Counted from the first letter of the stretch, positions 17,892-27,464 are shown. The stretch: 64,000 bases of DNA from an uncultured Collinsella sp. (GCA_900542155.1 UQMD01000001.1:186001-250000), one strand, 5' to 3'. Notes: a model not told the origin generated them from the sequence alone. A program made the numbers and translations.

Positions 17892-18815
17892 ATGCTCATT
17901 GCATTGCAGGGCGCCGTTTCGCAGGGCGTCCTCTGGGGCATTATGGTGCTTGGTGTGTTTATCACGTTCCGCCTGCTCGACATCCCCGATATGACCTGCG
18001 ACGGCAGCTTTGCCCTCGGTGGCTGTGTCTGCGCCGTACTCATCGTCAACAATAACGTCGACCCCTTGCTCGCCGTGCTGGCCGGCATGTGCGCCGGCGC
18101 CATCGCGGGCGCCGTCACGGGCATCTTGACCACCGTCTTTGAGATTCCCGCAATCCTCGCCGGAATCCTGACGCAGATCAGTCTGTGGTCCATCAACCTG
18201 CGCATCATGGGCAAGTCCAACACGCCCATCCTTGCCAAGGGCACTATCTTCTCATCCGTCAGCAACATGACGGGCCTGCCGCAGTCCACTGTTGCCATTA
18301 TCCTAGGCATTGTGCTGGCCGTGGCCATCGTCGCCATCCTGTACTGGTTCTTTGGCACCGAGATCGGCTCGGCGCTGCGTGCCACCGGCAACAACGAGTA
18401 CATGATCCGCGCCCTGGGCGTTAACACCAACACCACCAAAATGATCGCCCTCGTGCTCTCCAACGCCCTCATTGGCCTTTCGGGTGCGCTCATCTGCCAG
18501 AGCCAGAAGTATGCCGACATTGGCATGGGCACCGGCGCCATCGTTATCGGTCTTGCCGCCATCGTCATCGGCGAGGTGCTCGGTCGCCTGCTGCCCGGCG
18601 GTCTCACGCAGTTCTCCGTCCGTCTGGCCTCCGCCGTCTTTGGCTCCGTGGTGTACTTCCTCATCCGCGCCATCGTGCTGCAGCTGGGCATGGACGCCAA
18701 CGACATGAAACTGCTCTCTGCTGTGATTGTCGCCGTGGCCCTGTGCGTGCCCGTGGTTTGGGAGCGCTATAAGCTCCGCAGCTCCTACACGAAGGGAGAT
18801 GAGGCAGATGCTTAA
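17892..18815 (+). CDS. ABC transporter permease, TrpY-like
   Basis: 307 residues, with about eight to nine membrane spans and the short-chain BPD_transp_2 motif region (ALRATGNNEYMIRALGVNT and LIGLSGALICQSQKYADIGMGTG). It forms the membrane channel for the adjacent binding protein. AGGAGG lies eight bases before the ATG. The 3' end overlaps the ATPase start by eight bases, indicating translational coupling. Confidence 0.9.
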   Translation: MLIALQGAVSQGVLWGIMVLGVFITFRLLDIPDMTCDGSFALGGCVCAVLIVNNNVDPLLAVLAGMCAGAIAGAVTGILTTVFEIPAILAGILTQISLWSINLRIMGKSNTPILAKGTIFSSVSNMTGLPQSTVAIILGIVLAVAIVAILYWFFGTEIGSALRATGNNEYMIRALGVNTNTTKMIALVLSNALIGLSGALICQSQKYADIGMGTGAIVIGLAAIVIGEVLGRLLPGGLTQFSVRLASAVFGSVVYFLIRAIVLQLGMDANDMKLLSAVIVAVALCVPVVWERYKLRSSYTKGDEADA

Positions 18816-19602
18816 GCTCTCGCACGTCAAGAAGACCTTTAACAAGGGCACCGTCACCGAGAAGCGCGCGCTCACCGGCGTCGACCTTACCCTCAACGAC
18901 GGCGACTTTGTAACTGTGATCGGCGGCAACGGCGCCGGCAAATCCACGCTGCTCAATATGATCGCCGGCGTGTATCCGCTCGATTCGGGCGTTATCGAGC
19001 TCGACGGCACCGACATCTCGCGCCTGAGCGAGTCGCAGCGCGCCAAGTACCTGGGCCGCGTGTTCCAGGATCCCATGCGCGGCACCGCAGCCGACATGCA
19101 GATTGCCGAGAACTTGGCCCTCGCCAAGCGTCGCGGCCAGCGTCGCGGCCTTTCGTGGGGCGTCACCAAGGCCGAGAAGGACGAGTACGTTGAGTTGCTC
19201 AAGCGCCTGGACCTTGGCCTGGACACACGCCTCAACGCCAAGGTCGGCCTGCTTTCGGGTGGCCAGCGCCAGGCACTCACGCTGCTCATGGCCACGCTCA
19301 CCAAGCCGCGCTTGCTGCTGCTCGACGAGCACACCGCGGCACTCGACCCCAAGACCGCCTCTAAGGTGCTCAATCTGACCGAGGAGATTGTCGACGAGAA
19401 CCACCTGACCACGCTCATGGTCACGCACAACATGAATGACGCCATCCGTCTGGGCAATCGCCTGATCATGATGCACGAGGGCCACGTTATCTACGACGTG
19501 GCGGGCGACGAGAAGAAGTCGCTCACCGTCGCCGACCTGCTGCAGAAGTTCGAGGAGGTCTCGGGCGGCGAGCTCGCCAACGACCGCATGCTGCTGAGCT
19601 AA
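18808..19602 (+). CDS. ABC transporter ATP-binding protein, TrpZ-like
   Basis: 264 residues. Walker A GGNGAGKST, signature LLSGGQRQAL, Walker B LLLLDEHTAALD and the H-loop THN are all present. It powers the adjacent permease. The start at 18808 overlaps the permease stop; an AAGGGAG site lies inside the permease end. The stop codon is the first base pairs of a conserved-loop hairpin. Confidence 0.92.
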   Translation: MLKLSHVKKTFNKGTVTEKRALTGVDLTLNDGDFVTVIGGNGAGKSTLLNMIAGVYPLDSGVIELDGTDISRLSESQRAKYLGRVFQDPMRGTAADMQIAENLALAKRRGQRRGLSWGVTKAEKDEYVELLKRLDLGLDTRLNAKVGLLSGGQRQALTLLMATLTKPRLLLLDEHTAALDPKTASKVLNLTEEIVDENHLTTLMVTHNMNDAIRLGNRLIMMHEGHVIYDVAGDEKKSLTVADLLQKFEEVSGGELANDRMLLS

Positions 19603-19641
19603 AACCTGCCAATAAGGGACAGGTTTATTTTGGCAGGTTTT
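19601..19641. repeat. Conserved-loop hairpin family B, copy 1
   Basis: AAAACCTGCCAATAA and its complement TTATTTTGGCAGGTTTT enclose GGGACAGG. It overlaps the ATPase stop codon and ends in a T run, so it can work as a terminator. Confidence 0.75.
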
Positions 19642-19656
19642 ATCTGCGCAAACGTC

Positions 19657-19696
19657 AAAACCGCCGCAAAGGGACAGACGCCCTTGCGGCGGTTTT
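19657..19696. repeat. Conserved-loop hairpin family B, copy 2
   Basis: AAAACCGCCGCAAAGG pairs with CCTTGCGGCGGTTTT around a GACAGACG loop. The loop keeps the GGGACAG word while the stem differs from the neighbouring copy. Confidence 0.75.
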
Positions 19697-19760
19697 CGCA
19701 TATTATGTCGATAATCCGATATTCAACCAGACTTTCTGGCTAAGGACTAAGGAAACTGCC

Positions 19761-21788
19761 ATGAAAAGACTCCCCCGCCTTGCGTTAGCCGCCGCGTTGT
19801 TTGCCGGCTCGCTCGCAGGCATCCCAAGCCTCGCTTTCGCGGAGAACCTGCCCGCCGCTATTGACGGCTCCGTGGCCGTCATGCACACCAACGATATCCA
19901 CGGCAGCTACAAGTACAGCTACAACGCAAGCAAGGGCACCGGCGCTGTGGGCTTTGACGGACTGGCGGTTCTCTATAGCGCCCAAAGCAGCGCCCCCGAT
20001 CTTTTGCTCGATGCGGGCGATACCTTCCACGGGCAGTCCTTTGCCACCATGAGCGAGGGCAAGAGCATCGCCGAGCTCATGGACACCTTCTATGCAGACG
20101 GCTACGACGCGACCACGCCGGGCAACCACGACTGGAGCTACGGCGCGGACAAGCTCCGCACCATGACCGGCTACAGCCCCACCGGCACGCCCTTCGCCAT
20201 GCTCTGCGCGAACGCGAAGTCTACGAGCGGCGTATGGAGCTCGAGTATCACCAAGACGCTCGATCGCATCTGGGAGGATAGCGAAGATCACTCCACATTC
20301 GACTACAAAATCAAGGTCGGCGTCGTGGGTGCCATGGATGAGTCGCTGGAATCCTCGCTGCGCGCGGACCTGGTCGCGGGTACGTCGTTCTCGAGTGCCG
20401 CGAACGCCATCAATGCCGAGGCCAAGCGACTGCGCGAGACAGAGGGCTGCAACGTTGTCGTCTGTATCGCGCACACGCTCAACGCCAAGACCTTTGCCGC
20501 AAAGCTCGTTGGGGTCGATGCATTGGTCGCGGGCCACGAGCACATCAACTTAGACGAAAACGTGACGGGGGCTGACGGCAAGTCGGTCCGCGTCGTCGAG
20601 GCGGGCAGCGCCTTTGCCGAGGTGGGGCTGCTTTCCATTCCGTACAAGTACGACACGAATGGCACCGAGACGACCGACGATGACACGGTCACGGTCCCTG
20701 CAGACGGCAGTGACGAGAAGCTCTACACCGCCAAGAACGTCAACGACCTTTTGGCAGACCCCGACAAGGGCTCCGACTACCAAAGCCGCCTTGAAGCCGT
20801 CCGCAACAAGATCAAGCCGCTCGACGAGGCCTTTGAAAACGAATCGAACAAGGTGCTCGGCACATCCACCACCAACTATTTCTACGGCGAGGACGCCGCA
20901 GGCACGCATGGTTGGGAAATGGTGCGCACCACCGATTTCCGCCCCAGCAAGGAGGGCGACACCACCAAGGCCCAGACCATCGGACATGTGATCTGCGGCT
21001 CCTATCTTGACCTGACGGGCGCGGACCTTGCCATCGAGAACGCGGGCGGCATCCGCGGCGGCATCGCTGCGGGCGATGTGACCGCCGGCAACGTCATCGC
21101 TATCTCGCCCTACGGCAACACCGTGGAGACCTGGACCATGACCGGTGCGGACTTCCTGGCAGCGCTCGAGCACTCGCTGCAGATCAGCGACGAGTGCAAT
21201 CACAGTTATGAGCTTCAGCAAGCCTACGTGGCAGCCGGCCATACCGAGCAGGAAGCGCAAGACAAGTACAAGTGGCGCGATGACTCTGGCAGCGTTCTCT
21301 CCTTTGGCGGCATCAACGTGACGATTGATTGGACGCAGCCCGAAGGCAAGCGCATTGTGAGTGCCACACTCGCCAAGGACGGCAGCACGCTCGATCCCAC
21401 CAAGACCTATACCGTCGCCACCAACAACTACATCATTACCAACACGACCGACTTCCCCACCTTCGCACACGCCACCAAGCGCACCGAGTGGGGCACGTGT
21501 GAGGCGGCGCTGAGGGCGCTGATTGGGCAAAACGGCTGGGAGAGCAAGATGGCCGGACTCGCCGGCACCATCAGCTTCGGCTCCGCAGCCGTGGACCCCA
21601 CGCCCACACCGGCCCCGACGCCTAAGCCCTCGCCTAAGACGGACACGACGACCACGAAGGTCATCACCAAGAAGACGACCGGCAAGCTCGCCGCAACGGG
21701 AGACCGCACGCTAGCCGTGATTGGCGCATGCCTCATCGGCGGCATCGTCATCATCATTCTCGGCATTATCTGGAAGCGTCGACGCTAA
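19761..21788 (+). CDS. Wall-anchored bifunctional metallophosphatase / 5'-nucleotidase
   Basis: 675 residues. Signal peptide 1-27 (cleavage after AFA). Calcineurin-type phosphatase domain motifs are HTNDIHGSY, DAGDTFHGQ, TPGNHDWSYG and GHEHIN; the 5'-nucleotidase C-terminal domain holds IENAGGIRGGI and ISPYGNTVETW. A Pro/Thr/Lys linker leads to KLAATGD, a hydrophobic span and KRRR, a sortase-like anchor with an LAATG motif. The enzyme likely strips phosphate from extracellular nucleotides such as AMP or UDP-sugars, giving nucleosides for uptake and possibly making adenosine that affects the host. Confidence 0.9.
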   Translation: MKRLPRLALAAALFAGSLAGIPSLAFAENLPAAIDGSVAVMHTNDIHGSYKYSYNASKGTGAVGFDGLAVLYSAQSSAPDLLLDAGDTFHGQSFATMSEGKSIAELMDTFYADGYDATTPGNHDWSYGADKLRTMTGYSPTGTPFAMLCANAKSTSGVWSSSITKTLDRIWEDSEDHSTFDYKIKVGVVGAMDESLESSLRADLVAGTSFSSAANAINAEAKRLRETEGCNVVVCIAHTLNAKTFAAKLVGVDALVAGHEHINLDENVTGADGKSVRVVEAGSAFAEVGLLSIPYKYDTNGTETTDDDTVTVPADGSDEKLYTAKNVNDLLADPDKGSDYQSRLEAVRNKIKPLDEAFENESNKVLGTSTTNYFYGEDAAGTHGWEMVRTTDFRPSKEGDTTKAQTIGHVICGSYLDLTGADLAIENAGGIRGGIAAGDVTAGNVIAISPYGNTVETWTMTGADFLAALEHSLQISDECNHSYELQQAYVAAGHTEQEAQDKYKWRDDSGSVLSFGGINVTIDWTQPEGKRIVSATLAKDGSTLDPTKTYTVATNNYIITNTTDFPTFAHATKRTEWGTCEAALRALIGQNGWESKMAGLAGTISFGSAAVDPTPTPAPTPKPSPKTDTTTTKVITKKTTGKLAATGDRTLAVIGACLIGGIVIIILGIIWKRRR

Positions 21789-21838
21789 GCTACACCGCCG
21801 GGCCTTGCAGCCCCGCCGCATAAACCTTATATCGAGCA

Positions 21839-21873
21839 CAGAAGCCCGTCCGAATTTGATCGGACGGGCTTCT
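21839..21873 (+). terminator. Intrinsic terminator after nucleotidase
   Basis: Perfect 12-bp stem GAAGCCCGTCCG / CGGACGGGCTTC with an 8-base loop, followed by a short T-rich tract. Confidence 0.75.
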
Positions 21874-21916
21874 TGGTGGGTATCATGGTTGGATGATCAT
21901 GAGGAGGTTTCCCTAC

Positions 21917-22684
21917 ATGGAATTGTTTGAGCCAATTCTTCATTTCTTTGCACAACGATGGGTCCACAACATCATCTGGGCCGGTATCTTGGCCATCGGC
22001 ACCGCCGTTGCCGCCAAAATCGCGTCCAAGACCCTGCACCACCTGCTTAACCGCGATGATAACCCGCTCCCAGCATCGAGCATCTTCATCAACATCACAC
22101 GCGCCGTCATCTGGATGATCGGCGGCAGCTTTATCCTCGACAACTGCTTTGGCATTAACGCAAACGCACTCGTCGCCGCTCTTGGCGTCGGCGGCATCGC
22201 CATCTCGCTCGGCTTTCAGGACACGCTGTCAAACCTTATCGGCGGCATGCAGGTGACCTTTATGGGCATCATCAAGCCCGGCGACAACATCGAGGTCGGT
22301 GGCGTATCGGGCGTGGTCCAGGACATCACCTGGCGCCACACGACCATCGAAGATGCCTGCGGGCAAACCATCATCGTCCCCAACTCCAGCATCTCCAAGA
22401 ACACGCTCGTACATCTGATGCCCTTTGGGCGCGTGGCCGTGCCCGTTGCCGTAAAGGACACGTCTAAGTGGGCTTCCCTTGACGCGCTGGCAGACGAGCT
22501 CACGAGCGCAACCAAAACGGCCGTCTCGCCCATCTCTGGCTTTGACAAGGAGCCGTACGTGCTCTTTAGCGAGATTGGCGACTTTGGCATTAAGGGCAAA
22601 ATTATCTTTATCGTCAGCGACGATAGCACCACTTTTACGGCAGCCGACGCCTGCATTCGTGCCATCGCCCCCATCATCGCCTAA
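21917..22684 (+). CDS. Mechanosensitive channel, MscS family
   Basis: 255 residues with three N-terminal spans. The pore helix TM3 is recognisable as LVAALGVGGIAISLGFQDTL followed by SNLIGG, and then the beta domain with GDNIEVGGVSGVVQDITWR and the VPNSSI motif. It releases solutes during hypo-osmotic shock. GAGGAGG nine bases before the ATG at 21917 sets the start. A family B hairpin overlaps the stop codon. Confidence 0.93.
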   Translation: MELFEPILHFFAQRWVHNIIWAGILAIGTAVAAKIASKTLHHLLNRDDNPLPASSIFINITRAVIWMIGGSFILDNCFGINANALVAALGVGGIAISLGFQDTLSNLIGGMQVTFMGIIKPGDNIEVGGVSGVVQDITWRHTTIEDACGQTIIVPNSSISKNTLVHLMPFGRVAVPVAVKDTSKWASLDALADELTSATKTAVSPISGFDKEPYVLFSEIGDFGIKGKIIFIVSDDSTTFTAADACIRAIAPIIA

Positions 22685-22721
22685 ACCACCACAAAGGGGA
22701 CAGGCACCTTTGTGGTGGTTT
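22683..22721. repeat. Conserved-loop hairpin family B, copy 3
   Basis: AAACCACCACAAAGG and CCTTTGTGGTGGTTT enclose GGACAGGCA. It begins within the MscS stop codon. Confidence 0.8.
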
Positions 22722-22777
22722 CGCATCGTGGTACCATGGTTCATATCGTTGTTTAAACGACTAAGGGAGTAGACACC

Positions 22778-24694
22778 ATGGAAGAGGCCTATCGTCAAGC
22801 ACGCAAGCGCGGCGAGCAGGGACGTCGACGCGCCATCAGCCAAAGCGAGCATCCATACCTTACGGACCTCGACAGTTTGGTTGCTCAGCTCCCCTTAGGT
22901 CAGCGAGAGAGCGTCGGCCTGCGGGATATTCCACTCGAAATGGTCGTCGGCACGGTCACCAAGGGCCGTCAGTCTGCCTTTTCGTGCAACTTTATGCCCC
23001 TGTTGCCATTTAGCACCGAGTTCGCCCGCAAGTGGTCCAACCTCTACGACATCCAGGTGACCGAGGGCTATCGCGACCCCATCATCGTCACCGAGTTTAT
23101 GCATCGGTTCTACGTCCAGGAGGGCAACAAGCGCGTCAGTGTCCTCAAATTCCTGGACGCCCCGACGGTTTCGGCCAAGGTCACCCGCCTCTACCCCGGA
23201 AAATGGGATTCCGTCGAAAGCCGCCTCTATGGCGAGTTCTGCGCGTTTTGGCGCGTCTGCCCCCTATACGAGATCGAGTTCTCGCGCGAGGGAAGCTACG
23301 AGACGCTCGCCAAGATGCTCGGTCAGGACCTTGTCGAAAAATGGCCGCAGAAAAAGGTCGACTACCTGCGCCACACCTTCCTACTCTTTAAGCGCGCCTA
23401 CCTGCGCGCCGGCGGCGACCACCTGGACATTACGCCCGCCGACGCCATGCTCGTCTACCTCAATGTGTACAACCAAGACCGTCTACTGGATACGCCGACG
23501 GACATCGTCGTAAACCGCCTGTGCAAGATTTGGCGCGAGCTGGTCATTGCCGGCAAAAATGACGAGGACAAGGTCGATCTTGTCGAAGCGCCGAGTGTCG
23601 ATGAGGAAGAGTCGCCCGCCAAGTCCACCTCCGGTGTGCTCAACTTCTTTATGGGCAAGACCGTCTATTCGGCGGCCAATCCCCTGCGCATCGCCTTTAT
23701 CCATGAATTCCCTTGTGCAACGTCGAGCTGGGACAGCCTACACGACCAAGGGCGTCAGTATCTCGACGAGCACTTAGGCGGTATCGTGCGCACCGAGGCG
23801 TTCGAGGGCTGCCACGATCCGGACGTGTTCTACGCCGCCGTGGAAACGGCTGTCAAACATGGAGACAACGTCATCTTCTCGACCTCGCACCGCCTGATGG
23901 AATACACGCTCAGGGCAGCCGTTGAGTATCCCCAGGTTCGGTTCCTTAACTGTTCTATCGGCCTTCCCCACCAAAGCGTCCGTTCGTACTTTGGCAAGAT
24001 GTACGAGGCCAAGTTCCTCCTGGGCGCCCTTGCGGCTAGCATGGCGGACAACCATCGCATTGGCTACCACGCGTCGGTCTTTGCGTCGGGCGCGCTTAGC
24101 GAGATCAACGCCTTTGCCATCGGCGCCTCGCTGCTCGACCCTCGCGCGCAGGTAATCCTCACCTGGGGCGATGTACCCGCCGGCGGTCTTGCCGAGGCCA
24201 TGTGCCGCGAAGGCGTGAGTGTTATGACCGGTGTCGACATGTCCAAGTCGCTGGAGGACCCCACGGCCTACGGACTCCACCGCCTGGTCGATGGCAAGGT
24301 CGTCGGCATCGCCATGCCGGTATGGAACTGGGGCCGTTACTACGAGCTTATCGTGCGAAGCCTGCTGCATGGCACCTGGGATGAGACCAGTGACAACAGC
24401 CAGGTTCGCGCCGTCAACTACTGGTATGGTATGAGCTCGGGCGTTATCGACATTCGCTACGCTCCGGGCCTGCCCTATCAGACGCGCAAGCTTGTTCAGC
24501 TACTGCGCAATGGCATCGTCGAGGGCTCCATCAATCCATTTGGCGGCGAGCTCCATAGCCAAGACGGCGTGGTGCAGATCGAGGGCTTTCCCCCACTGCC
24601 GAGCACGCAAATCGTCGAGATGGACTGGCTGGCCGACAACGTGGTGGGCACCATTCCGCAACTCGACGATGAGCCGAAGGTCCGCGCCCTATGA
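22778..24694 (+). CDS. Cytoplasmic ParB-like/PnrA-like (BMP family) fusion protein
   Basis: 638 residues with no signal peptide or lipobox. Residues about 50-130 resemble a ParB/sulfiredoxin-type fold (DPIIVTEFMHRFYVQEGNKR followed by VSVLKFL). A helical middle and a linker follow (about 130-305). Residues about 310-600 are a PnrA/BMP purine-nucleoside-binding lobe pair (IAFIHEFPCATSSWD, IGYHASVFASGALSEINAFA). BMP proteins normally are exported lipoproteins of ABC importers; here the module is internal and likely acts as a ligand sensor. It overlaps a phosphoesterase gene by four bases, so the two probably act together. The role is unknown. Confidence 0.75.
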   Translation: MEEAYRQARKRGEQGRRRAISQSEHPYLTDLDSLVAQLPLGQRESVGLRDIPLEMVVGTVTKGRQSAFSCNFMPLLPFSTEFARKWSNLYDIQVTEGYRDPIIVTEFMHRFYVQEGNKRVSVLKFLDAPTVSAKVTRLYPGKWDSVESRLYGEFCAFWRVCPLYEIEFSREGSYETLAKMLGQDLVEKWPQKKVDYLRHTFLLFKRAYLRAGGDHLDITPADAMLVYLNVYNQDRLLDTPTDIVVNRLCKIWRELVIAGKNDEDKVDLVEAPSVDEEESPAKSTSGVLNFFMGKTVYSAANPLRIAFIHEFPCATSSWDSLHDQGRQYLDEHLGGIVRTEAFEGCHDPDVFYAAVETAVKHGDNVIFSTSHRLMEYTLRAAVEYPQVRFLNCSIGLPHQSVRSYFGKMYEAKFLLGALAASMADNHRIGYHASVFASGALSEINAFAIGASLLDPRAQVILTWGDVPAGGLAEAMCREGVSVMTGVDMSKSLEDPTAYGLHRLVDGKVVGIAMPVWNWGRYYELIVRSLLHGTWDETSDNSQVRAVNYWYGMSSGVIDIRYAPGLPYQTRKLVQLLRNGIVEGSINPFGGELHSQDGVVQIEGFPPLPSTQIVEMDWLADNVVGTIPQLDDEPKVRAL

Positions 24695-25401
24695 AAATCC
24701 TTGCCATAGCCGATACCGAAGAGCGATGCCTGTGGGAGTGCTTTCGCAAGGAGCGCTTTGAGGACGTTGACCTGATTCTATCCGCAGGCGACCTGGATCC
24801 GGACTATCTTGAGTTTTTGGTCACTGTCATCAACAAACCGCTTGTGTACGTTCGTGGCAACCACGACGACCGCTACGCGCGCCATGCACCGGGCGGGTGC
24901 ATTTGTGTTGAGGACAGCGTATATGTGTACCGAGGTATTCGCATTGCGGGTCTGGGCGGTTCCATGCGCTACCGCGACGGCGCGAACATGTATACCGAGC
25001 GCGAGATGGCAAAACGCATGCGCAAGCTATCGCGAAAAATCGCACTGGTAGACGGATGCGATATTCTACTTACCCATGCACCCGTCGCAGGCATGGGCGA
25101 CCTGGACGACCTGCCGCATCGAGGATTCGAGTGCTTTAATGCGGCTCTTGAGTCTTGGGGTCCCGACTATATGATTCACGGGCATGTGCACCAAAGCTAC
25201 GGCCCCAACTTTCAACGCGAGCGCCAACACCCATGCGGAACGAAGATTGTCAACGCCTGCGGCTATACCAAGATCGAAATTGACGAGGCGCGCTACCCCA
25301 CGCGCGGTTGGAAGGCCGCTTGGCTCAACTCGCAAACCATGCGCCGCGAGCTCAAACGCCACGAAGCAATCGAGTCTTCAACCGCCAGAACCCCCTGGTA
25401 A
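24691..25401 (+). CDS. Metallophosphoesterase
   Basis: 236 residues of the calcineurin-like phosphoesterase fold. Motifs: ADTEERC at the start (a shortened first metal motif), SAGDLDPDYLEF, VRGNHDDRYA, LLTHAPVAGMGD and MIHGHVHQSYG. Such small YfcE/Rv0805-like enzymes cleave phosphodiesters or nucleotides. The ATGA overlap with the PnrA-like gene indicates coupled translation; a nucleotide-related signal handled by both proteins is a plausible inference. Confidence 0.88.
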   Translation: MKILAIADTEERCLWECFRKERFEDVDLILSAGDLDPDYLEFLVTVINKPLVYVRGNHDDRYARHAPGGCICVEDSVYVYRGIRIAGLGGSMRYRDGANMYTEREMAKRMRKLSRKIALVDGCDILLTHAPVAGMGDLDDLPHRGFECFNAALESWGPDYMIHGHVHQSYGPNFQRERQHPCGTKIVNACGYTKIEIDEARYPTRGWKAAWLNSQTMRRELKRHEAIESSTARTPW

Positions 25402-25409
25402 CTGCCAAC

Positions 25410-25449
25410 AACCACCACGAAGGGGATAGGCACCTTTATGGTGGTTTTG
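25410..25449. repeat. Conserved-loop hairpin family B, copy 4
   Basis: ACCACCACGAAGG / CCTTTATGGTGGT around GGATAGGCA. The 25 bases that follow (TTTGCTGACTCGTCCGACCT) recur after copy 5, so the duplicated unit is longer than the hairpin. Confidence 0.8.
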
Positions 25450-25515
25450 CTGACTCGTCCGACCTGTCCATCACGGTGCTTGTGTAATTAACGAGAACAC
25501 TCATTGTTTTGTAAG

Positions 25516-25542
25516 GACGGCGCTCACGTGCCGTCTTTTTTT
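25516..25542 (+). terminator. Intrinsic terminator
   Basis: Stem GACGGC / GCCGTC with inner pairs and a run of seven T residues, between the phosphoesterase and the sigma-factor gene. Confidence 0.85.
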
Positions 25543-25633
25543 GTCAACTTATGCAGTCTCGACCGTGTTGTATGTAGAGGGACCTCGCGAGACGCCTTCC
25601 CTATATCCACCACGACCAATTGGAGGTGACACT

Positions 25634-26194
25634 ATGCCTGCACGCCGTAACCGCAATAGCACGCTCCGATGCGATGCCGATCAGATCGAGCGGGAAGCAA
25701 AGCGCTTGGTCGACACGTATTCCAACCTCATCCTTCGATTGTGCTATTCGGCCCTTGGATCCGCTGACGACGCTCAAGACATCTGCCAGGACACGCTGAT
25801 CAAGATTCTCCAACGCACTCAACCGTTCGACTCGCTCGAACACGAACGTGCTTGGGTGATCCGAGTCGCACTGAACGCATGTCGCGATATCGGCCGTACG
25901 CACGCGAATCACCCGGTTGTCGACCTCGATTCGCTCCCCGATTTCTGCGCACCCGTAACACATACCGAGCAAGAATTCGCGCAACGCGACTGCGCCATTC
26001 TTTCCGCTGTCACGGCCCTGCCTCAAGCACAGCGCATCGCCATCTTTTTGCACTACTACGCAGGCATGAGCATCAGGGAAATCGCAGACGCCGTTCACGC
26101 GACGCCAGCTGCAACCGCCCAGCACCTTAGCCGCGGACGTGCGTCACTTCGGCTTTCCTTGAAAGGAGACCACAATGACTACGAATTCGAATGA
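25634..26194 (+). CDS. ECF-type RNA polymerase sigma factor
   Basis: 186 residues. Region 2 is LCYSALGSADDAQDICQDTLI; region 4 is LPQAQRIAIFLHYYAGMSIR followed by EIADAVHATPAATAQHLSRG. It directs RNA polymerase to a small stress or envelope regulon. GGAGGTGACACT ahead of the ATG at 25634 fixes the start; upstream in-frame starts lack a site. The 3' end overlaps the next gene by 20 bases, the usual layout for a sigma factor and its membrane anti-sigma partner. Confidence 0.9.
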   Translation: MPARRNRNSTLRCDADQIEREAKRLVDTYSNLILRLCYSALGSADDAQDICQDTLIKILQRTQPFDSLEHERAWVIRVALNACRDIGRTHANHPVVDLDSLPDFCAPVTHTEQEFAQRDCAILSAVTALPQAQRIAIFLHYYAGMSIREIADAVHATPAATAQHLSRGRASLRLSLKGDHNDYEFE

Positions 26195-27305
26195 CTATCG
26201 CCACGCCCTGGAGCACATTTCGTTTACCGATAATGCGAAGCAGCACATGGCAAACTCGATTGCTCAGTCCGTCGCCTCAAGCGATGCGGCGACCGCTCAA
26301 AGCAACTTTAATGGCACGCGACGCAAGCCGCGCATCGCCCGCCATCCCGTAAGAACAGTCGCTCGCATTGCCGCTGTAACGGCAGTCCTCGCTATCGTCA
26401 TTGGAGGCGCTGGCACGGCTATGGCAACAGGCGTCCTGCCGCTTCCTTCTGACATGCTTTCCGACATCTTTGACGGACCTGCTTCTCAAACCGAGATCAT
26501 CGACCGTATTGGCCGGCCCGTCGGTGCTAGCTGCTCCAACAACGGAGTCACCGTGACCGCCGACGCCATCATGGGCGACAAGGATATGGTTACCATCGCC
26601 TATACGCTTACGTTCGACGATCCCGCTGCCCTGAAAAAGCTTTCCGAGCCGGGCGAGAACGGAACTATCGCCGGAAGTGTCGATGGAAACGTATACGTTG
26701 ATGGCGAGCATGGCGGCCAAGGCCAATCATGGCTCATTGACAAGAACCCCAATGACTCCAGCATTCAATACTTTGCACAGTTCAGCGTTGAATCACCCGG
26801 CCTTATGGGCAGGACCGTCCGCACGCATATCAACTCTCTCGTTGTGCCACGTGCTGGCAAAGAGCTTCCCGAGTATAAGAAAATACTTACGGGCCCATGG
26901 GATCTTAAGTTCCAACTGAATTACGAAGATACATCCGTTACGATTCCCGCGCCCAAATCGGTCAACTTTAACGGCACCAAGGCGACGATTCAAGAGGCCA
27001 CCGTATCCTGCGTTGGCGTTTCAGTCCGCTACAACATAGATCGTTCCATCGAACACGACAACAACAGCGGCAAGATGTCTCAAAACATGGAGGAGTCTAT
27101 GGATGCCGTTGGCAACATACCCCTCATCGTGACGTTCAAAGACGGTCATGTTGAGGACGCAACCAGCCACAGCGGCTATTTCGCAAATAAACTGGATAAC
27201 GGCACCACTGATGTCCACAAGACCTGGCCGTTCTCGCAAGTTTGTGACACAGACAAGATTGCAAGCGTACAAATTGGCGATACGGTCATTCCCATGAATT
27301 CGTAA
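26175..27305 (+). CDS. DUF4179-type membrane protein, probable anti-sigma factor
   Basis: 376 residues. A cytoplasmic N-terminal stretch of about 60 residues is followed by one membrane span (VARIAAVTAVLAIVIGGAGT) and an extracellular beta-rich domain that resembles DUF4179 (IGRPVGASCSNNGVTVTADA, IAYTLTF). In Firmicutes and Coriobacteria such proteins sit beside ECF sigma genes and hold the sigma factor until a signal arrives. Overlap with the sigma gene supports this role here. AAAGGAG precedes the start. Confidence 0.75.
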   Translation: MTTNSNDYRHALEHISFTDNAKQHMANSIAQSVASSDAATAQSNFNGTRRKPRIARHPVRTVARIAAVTAVLAIVIGGAGTAMATGVLPLPSDMLSDIFDGPASQTEIIDRIGRPVGASCSNNGVTVTADAIMGDKDMVTIAYTLTFDDPAALKKLSEPGENGTIAGSVDGNVYVDGEHGGQGQSWLIDKNPNDSSIQYFAQFSVESPGLMGRTVRTHINSLVVPRAGKELPEYKKILTGPWDLKFQLNYEDTSVTIPAPKSVNFNGTKATIQEATVSCVGVSVRYNIDRSIEHDNNSGKMSQNMEESMDAVGNIPLIVTFKDGHVEDATSHSGYFANKLDNGTTDVHKTWPFSQVCDTDKIASVQIGDTVIPMNS

Positions 27306-27423
27306 CGCTACGCGGCTCGTATATGCACCCGGTTCCGCACTTCGCGTCTAAAGATGCGCTGTCATCGAGCAGCGTGAGCGCAAGGCCGCCCGTATGGTCG
27401 GCTGGGAACACCTCGTTGCGCTA
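27306..27423. other. Short gene-free stretch, possible coding remnant
   Basis: One frame reads VIEQRERKAARMVGWEHLVA near 27361-27420 without a start codon. It looks like the tail of a lost gene but was not recognised. Confidence 0.25.
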
Positions 27424-27464
27424 AAAACCACCACGAAGGGGACAGGCACCTTTGTGGTGGTTTT
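27424..27464. repeat. Conserved-loop hairpin family B, copy 5
   Basis: AAACCACCACGAAGG / CCTTTGTGGTGGTTT around GGACAGGCA, with the same downstream flank as copy 4. Confidence 0.8.
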
